A stretch of DNA of 64,000 bases. Source: Escherichia albertii NBRC 107761 = DSM 17582 (lineage in GTDB: Bacteria > Pseudomonadota > Gammaproteobacteria > Enterobacterales > Enterobacteriaceae). The stretch is taken from contig NZ_BBMY01000006.1 of NCBI RefSeq assembly GCF_000759775.1, forward strand, positions 1-64,000, read 5' to 3'. Position numbers and translations under genes: made by a program. The notes beneath the pieces are model-generated. The model was given only the letters and a program-made list of their open reading frames with translations. It was not told where the DNA came from and did not search any database. Positions 60,548-64,000 of the stretch are shown here, piece after piece (the stretch's first letter is position 1; each line of letters begins with the position of its first letter).

Positions 60548-62794
60548 CTAAAGCCCTCCACGAATTAACCCGCCCATACCACGACGCTCCATAAATGCCG
60601 CAACCTGGTGGCGAACTTCGGCTGCCAATTGCGCTTCCAGACTACGCTGGGCAAGATTTTCCGCCTCAGTAAAATCAATGCGTCGCAACAAGTATTTCAC
60701 GCGTGCGACAGATCGCCCGTTCATGGACAAATGGCGGTAGCCCAGTCCGATGAGGATTGCCACACACATTGGATCGCCCGCCATCTCACCACACAAACGA
60801 AGATCAACGCCCTGCGTTTCAGCCTCTCTGGCGATCATCGCCAGTGCCCGCAACATCGCAGGATGCAGGCTGTCATAAATGTTCGCTACACGTGTGTTAT
60901 TGCGATCGACGGCCAGAATATACTGCGTCAGATCGTTGGTGCCAACTGAGATAAAATCTACCCGTTTCGCCAGTTGCGGCAGCATAAATACCATTGACGG
61001 GACTTCAAGCATGATCCCAATGCGTGGTTTAGGAATGGCATAACCGATCATCTCTTCGACTTCACGCCCGGCACGTTCAATCAGGCGTCGCGCTTCGTCA
61101 ACCTCGTCCAGACTGGTCACCATCGGCAATAAAATACTCAGATTGCCCGTGGCAGCATTAGCACGCAGCATCGCTCGCACCTGGATTAAGAAGATCTCCG
61201 GCTGATCGAGTGTAATGCGAATTCCACGCCAGCCAAGACAAGGGTTTTCCTCGCTGATCGGCATATAAGGCAGTTGCTTATCAGCACCGACATCCAGCGT
61301 ACGCAGGGTTACGGGCTTATCATTGAACATTTGCAACATTCCCTGATACTGCGCCACTTGCTCTTCTTCCGACGGGAAGCCGCTTTGCAGCATAAAGGGG
61401 ATTTCGGTGCGATAAAGGCCGATACCATCAATACGACTGCCCAGTTTTTCTTCATGTTCCGGGCTTAACCCCGCATTGAGCATAATTTTGATGCGCTCGC
61501 CGCTTTTTAACTGCGCGGGTAAATTGACGTCATCTTCCGCCAGACGGCTAAGCTCAACCTCCTCGCTAATCAGCCTCTGATACTCTTGCAGCAGCACCGG
61601 CTCCGGGTCGACCAGCAACTCCCCACGATAGCCGTCAACGATCAACGTCCGGCAGTGCAACACCGAAGGTTGAATGTCCGCACCCATCACAGTGGGAATC
61701 CCCAGTGCGCGTACCATAATTGCAGCATGAGAGTTAGCAGCACCATCGCGAACGACAACGCCAACTAAGCGATCCTGCGGCAGCTCCGCAAGAGTTGTCG
61801 CTGATAGTTCTTCGGCGACCAGGATGAAACGTTCCGGCCAGGCGTTTGCTCCCTGGTTGGTATCATCAAGGTGAAACAGTAAACGCTGGCCCAGCGCACG
61901 TAAATCGCCGGCCCGCTCTTTGAGGTAGTTATCGCTTAATGCAGCGAATTGTTCGGCAAATTTTTCAATTACTGTTTTCACCGCCCATTCGGCGATCGAG
62001 CCTTTATCAACTTCGGCAAACAGTTCACGACGCAGACGCGTATCGGAAAGCAAGTGCGAGTAGAGATCGAAAATCGCCGCAGTCTCTTTCTGCGCTCCGG
62101 CAGCAAAGCGTTTGCTATAGCGACGAAATTCGTTAGCCGCCTCTTCCAGAGCACCGGTCAACCGTTCGCGTTCCAGCGCGGGGTCCAGCGTAGACGCCTG
62201 ATATACCTGTTCCATGAGCGGCAACGTCGCGTCCTGCCACCCCTCAGCAATAGCAATGCCGGGAGATGCGGGTAATGCACGAATTCTCGTCTGGCGATAT
62301 TGTCCGAATAACGCAGCTAGCTGCGACTGGGAAAGAATAGCGGCCATTTGGGTGGCGAGCGTAACCAGAAAGGATTCTTCGCTTTCGTCGTACTGGCGCA
62401 GCTCACGTTGCTGCACCACCAGCACGCCAAGCAACTGGCGGCGCTGAATAATCGGGACACCTAAAAATGCGCGAAAACGTTCTTCTTTTACGGAGGGAAT
62501 ATATTTGAAACTGGGGTGTTTTTGCGCATCCGCAAGGTTTATTGGTTCCGCCAGCCTGCCAACCAGGCCGACGATCCCTTCATCAAACGCAAGCGTTACA
62601 GTGCGACCACGTGGTTTTTTTAATCCCCGGGTCGCCATCAGGTAGTAACAACGTCGGTCGTGATCGGCCAGGTAGACCGAACAGACCTCAGTATCCATCG
62701 CAAGACAGATGTCGGTAACCAGAATATTTAACGCCTCATTCAGGCGTGGTGCGCTGGCTACCTTTTCGACTATTTCGCGCAGGCGAGTGAGCAT
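60548..62794 (-). CDS. ptsP: PTS enzyme I, nitrogen branch (EI-Ntr) PtsP
   Basis: PtsP starts the nitrogen-related phosphotransferase chain, passing phosphate from PEP to NPr and EIIA-Ntr. The 748-residue protein has an N-terminal GAF domain (about residues 1-160) that senses glutamine or ketoglutarate, an EI N-domain with the phospho-His in DGAANSHAAIMVRALGIPTV near 356, and a C-terminal PEP-binding barrel with VDFISVGTNDLTQYILAVDR near 617 and the active Cys in LRLCGEMAGDP near 665. Length is standard. rppH lies 12 bp upstream. Confidence 0.98.
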   Translation of the reverse strand: MLTRLREIVEKVASAPRLNEALNILVTDICLAMDTEVCSVYLADHDRRCYYLMATRGLKKPRGRTVTLAFDEGIVGLVGRLAEPINLADAQKHPSFKYIPSVKEERFRAFLGVPIIQRRQLLGVLVVQQRELRQYDESEESFLVTLATQMAAILSQSQLAALFGQYRQTRIRALPASPGIAIAEGWQDATLPLMEQVYQASTLDPALERERLTGALEEAANEFRRYSKRFAAGAQKETAAIFDLYSHLLSDTRLRRELFAEVDKGSIAEWAVKTVIEKFAEQFAALSDNYLKERAGDLRALGQRLLFHLDDTNQGANAWPERFILVAEELSATTLAELPQDRLVGVVVRDGAANSHAAIMVRALGIPTVMGADIQPSVLHCRTLIVDGYRGELLVDPEPVLLQEYQRLISEEVELSRLAEDDVNLPAQLKSGERIKIMLNAGLSPEHEEKLGSRIDGIGLYRTEIPFMLQSGFPSEEEQVAQYQGMLQMFNDKPVTLRTLDVGADKQLPYMPISEENPCLGWRGIRITLDQPEIFLIQVRAMLRANAATGNLSILLPMVTSLDEVDEARRLIERAGREVEEMIGYAIPKPRIGIMLEVPSMVFMLPQLAKRVDFISVGTNDLTQYILAVDRNNTRVANIYDSLHPAMLRALAMIAREAETQGVDLRLCGEMAGDPMCVAILIGLGYRHLSMNGRSVARVKYLLRRIDFTEAENLAQRSLEAQLAAEVRHQVAAFMERRGMGGLIRGGL

Positions 62795-62806
62795 AATTGG
62801 CGTGAC

Positions 62807-63337
62807 TTAACCTCTTTTACGTCGATAAGCAGATGCGTTTTGCGGTTTAGGCGTATTTTCCTGCAGCGCCATCACAACACTCGCGAACTCTTTCATTACC
62901 CTACGGTAAACATCACGTTTAAATGACACCACCTGTCTGACCGGATACCAGTAACTTACCCACCGCCAGCCGTCAAACTCAGGTGTACTGCTGGTTTGCA
63001 TATTGATTTCCGCATCGCCGCTCACTAGCTGCAAGAGAAACCACTTTTGTTTTTGGCCGATACAAACCGGCTTCGTGTCCCAACGCACCAAACGTTTCGG
63101 TAATTTGTAGCGCAACCAGTTACGCGTTGAAGCAAGGATTCGAACGTCTTTACGGCTTAATCCTACTTCTTCAAACAATTCACGGTACATCGCCTGTTCT
63201 GCGGATTCTCCTGGGTTAATCCCGCCTTGTGGAAATTGCCAGGAGTGCTGACCAAATCGCCGGGCCCACATGACCTGCCCCTGACGATTACAAATCACAA
63301 TACCTACGTTTGGGCGGTAGCCATCGTCATCAATCAC
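62807..63337 (-). CDS. rppH: RNA pyrophosphohydrolase RppH
   Basis: RppH removes pyrophosphate from the 5' triphosphate end of mRNAs and so triggers RNase E decay. The 176-residue Nudix protein has the full Nudix box from [20 protein letters not shown] into VGL (about residues 38-60), preceded by the family N-terminus [17 protein letters not shown]. The C-terminal tail is basic (AYRRKRG). ptsP follows after 12 bp, probably one operon. Confidence 0.98.
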   Translation of the reverse strand: MIDDDGYRPNVGIVICNRQGQVMWARRFGQHSWQFPQGGINPGESAEQAMYRELFEEVGLSRKDVRILASTRNWLRYKLPKRLVRWDTKPVCIGQKQKWFLLQLVSGDAEINMQTSSTPEFDGWRWVSYWYPVRQVVSFKRDVYRRVMKEFASVVMALQENTPKPQNASAYRRKRG

Positions 63338-64000
63338 CGGACTACCTCAAAATAAAGCTTTATATACGAATGATTGTTTCATACTCCTGGAAGGCGGTAA
63401 ACCACTCTCTGCAGGGCATTACACACTAATAACAATTGAATAACTCACAGCTAAGCGCTGAGTTATAAACAGAGGTAGGGGGGGATAGCCGTTTTTATTC
63501 ACCTTTTCTGTGGATAGAGTTGTGAAGAACTACGGAATTACCGCGGGAAAACCCAGAGCATTCTGAATAACCCCGATAAAGACACTTCAAAATATTCATT
63601 ATATATCAATTCATTATGCGCAATTTTAGTAATAAAACAGACGAATATGTGACCCAAGTCACACCGCTCTTTTACGGGTTGGCGAAAGATCAACCAATGC
63701 CGTATTTATCCACAGAATGTGCCACTAAGTTAAGCACCGAACCACTAAAAACTGGAGTTTCGTCGCACGTCAAGGCTGTAAATGGAAACAGTAGTGGAGG
63801 TTTTTCACAGTTATCCCAGCTTTCTGTGGATAACATGGTGTAAGATCCTGTTTATTTTCAGTGACCAGATTTGGAAAACCTATTGATGTGTTGCGCAACT
63901 GGATTCTCTACTCCCTAAAAAGCAATATAAATCATAGAATTGAACAACACATGTGGAAAAAGTTACACTGCGAATATCCGGTATAGAATAGCTGTTTGTT
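63338..64000. other. Mostly non-coding region past rppH, with DnaA-box-like 9-mers
   Basis: This 663-bp stretch has no strongly supported gene apart from the doubtful ygdT. It contains DnaA-box-like 9-mers: CTATCCACA at 63509-63517 (minus), TTATCCACA at 63706-63714 (plus), TTATCCACA at 63825-63833 (minus) and TTTTCCACA at 63952-63960 (minus). In E. coli the next gene is mutH on the plus strand, so its promoter is probably near the right edge (a TATAGAAT-like -10 lies at about 63982-63990). That identity is not visible here. Confidence 0.6.
63690..63836 (-). CDS. ygdT: Small uncharacterised ORF YgdT (doubtful)
   Basis: A 48-residue ORF on the minus strand, starting MLSTESWDNCEKPPLL and ending SVDKYGIG, the same length and ends I recall for annotated YgdT in E. 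coli. No Shine-Dalgarno sequence is visible before the ATG, no domain is recognised, and both ends of the ORF coincide with DnaA-box 9-mers (encoding MLST and HSVDK), which could explain conservation without protein coding. An overlapping plus-strand ORF of 75 residues exists in the same DNA. It may not be a real gene. Confidence 0.4.
   Translation of the reverse strand: MLSTESWDNCEKPPLLFPFTALTCDETPVFSGSVLNLVAHSVDKYGIG

Noticed and set aside
63616..63843. A 75-residue plus-strand ORF at the right end
   Set aside because: No ribosome site, no recognisable family, and it runs opposite ygdT and over DnaA-box 9-mers; more likely chance.

Overview
The window is enterobacterial chromosome, almost certainly Escherichia (E. 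coli or a close relative). The gene order ygcE-queE-eno-pyrG-mazG-relA-rlmD-barA ... fuc ... recCBD ... thyA-lgt-ptsP-rppH is the one I know from E. coli K-12, and most proteins have the K-12 length. Differences from K-12 stand out in three places: a lemA plus three tandem TPM-domain genes between queE and eno, no mazEF between relA and mazG, and two rather than three initiator tRNA genes. All comparisons with K-12 are from memory, not from an alignment.

Layout. 1-5.9 kb: 3' part of a FGGY kinase (ygcE), a three-repeat type I-E CRISPR array with an AT-rich flank, queE, then the lemA/TPM cluster of envelope proteins. 6-21.9 kb: housekeeping and stress genes, namely enolase, CTP synthase, MazG, RelA, RlmD, the BarA sensor kinase, YqcA, TruC and YqcC, then the CsrB regulatory RNA with an upstream UvrY-type box, Syd, QueF and PpnN. 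22-26.2 kb: serine uptake and deamination (sdaC, sdaB) and xni. 26.3-34.5 kb: the complete L-fucose regulon (fucO/fucA on the minus strand; fucP-fucI-fucK-fucU-fucR on the plus strand) around a 540-bp divergent control region with two CRP-like sites and nested palindromes. 34.6-42 kb: rlmM, ygdD, gcvA, the GcvB sRNA, ygdI, csdA-csdE, tcdA, mltA and two tRNA-fMet genes. 42-56.8 kb: amiC, argA, then recD, recB, ptrA and recC. 56.8-64 kb: prepilin-like ppdC/ygdB/ppdB/ppdA, thyA, lgt, ptsP, rppH, and a mostly non-coding end with the doubtful small ORF ygdT and several DnaA-box-like 9-mers.

Working together. BarA signals through UvrY (not in the window) to csrB, which is here with a matching upstream palindrome. 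RelA and the tRNA-fMet promoter with its GC-rich discriminator belong to stringent control. QueE and QueF are two steps of queuosine synthesis. CsdA and CsdE form a sulfur-transfer pair that supports TcdA. RecB, RecC and RecD form one helicase-nuclease, encoded with overlapping or near-overlapping genes. BIME/REP palindromes fill many of the gaps.

The least ordinary locus is the lemA plus triple TPM cluster (2.3-5.9 kb). Its members share near-identical Gly/Ser tails, and its middle paralogue has lost much of the conserved TPM core.
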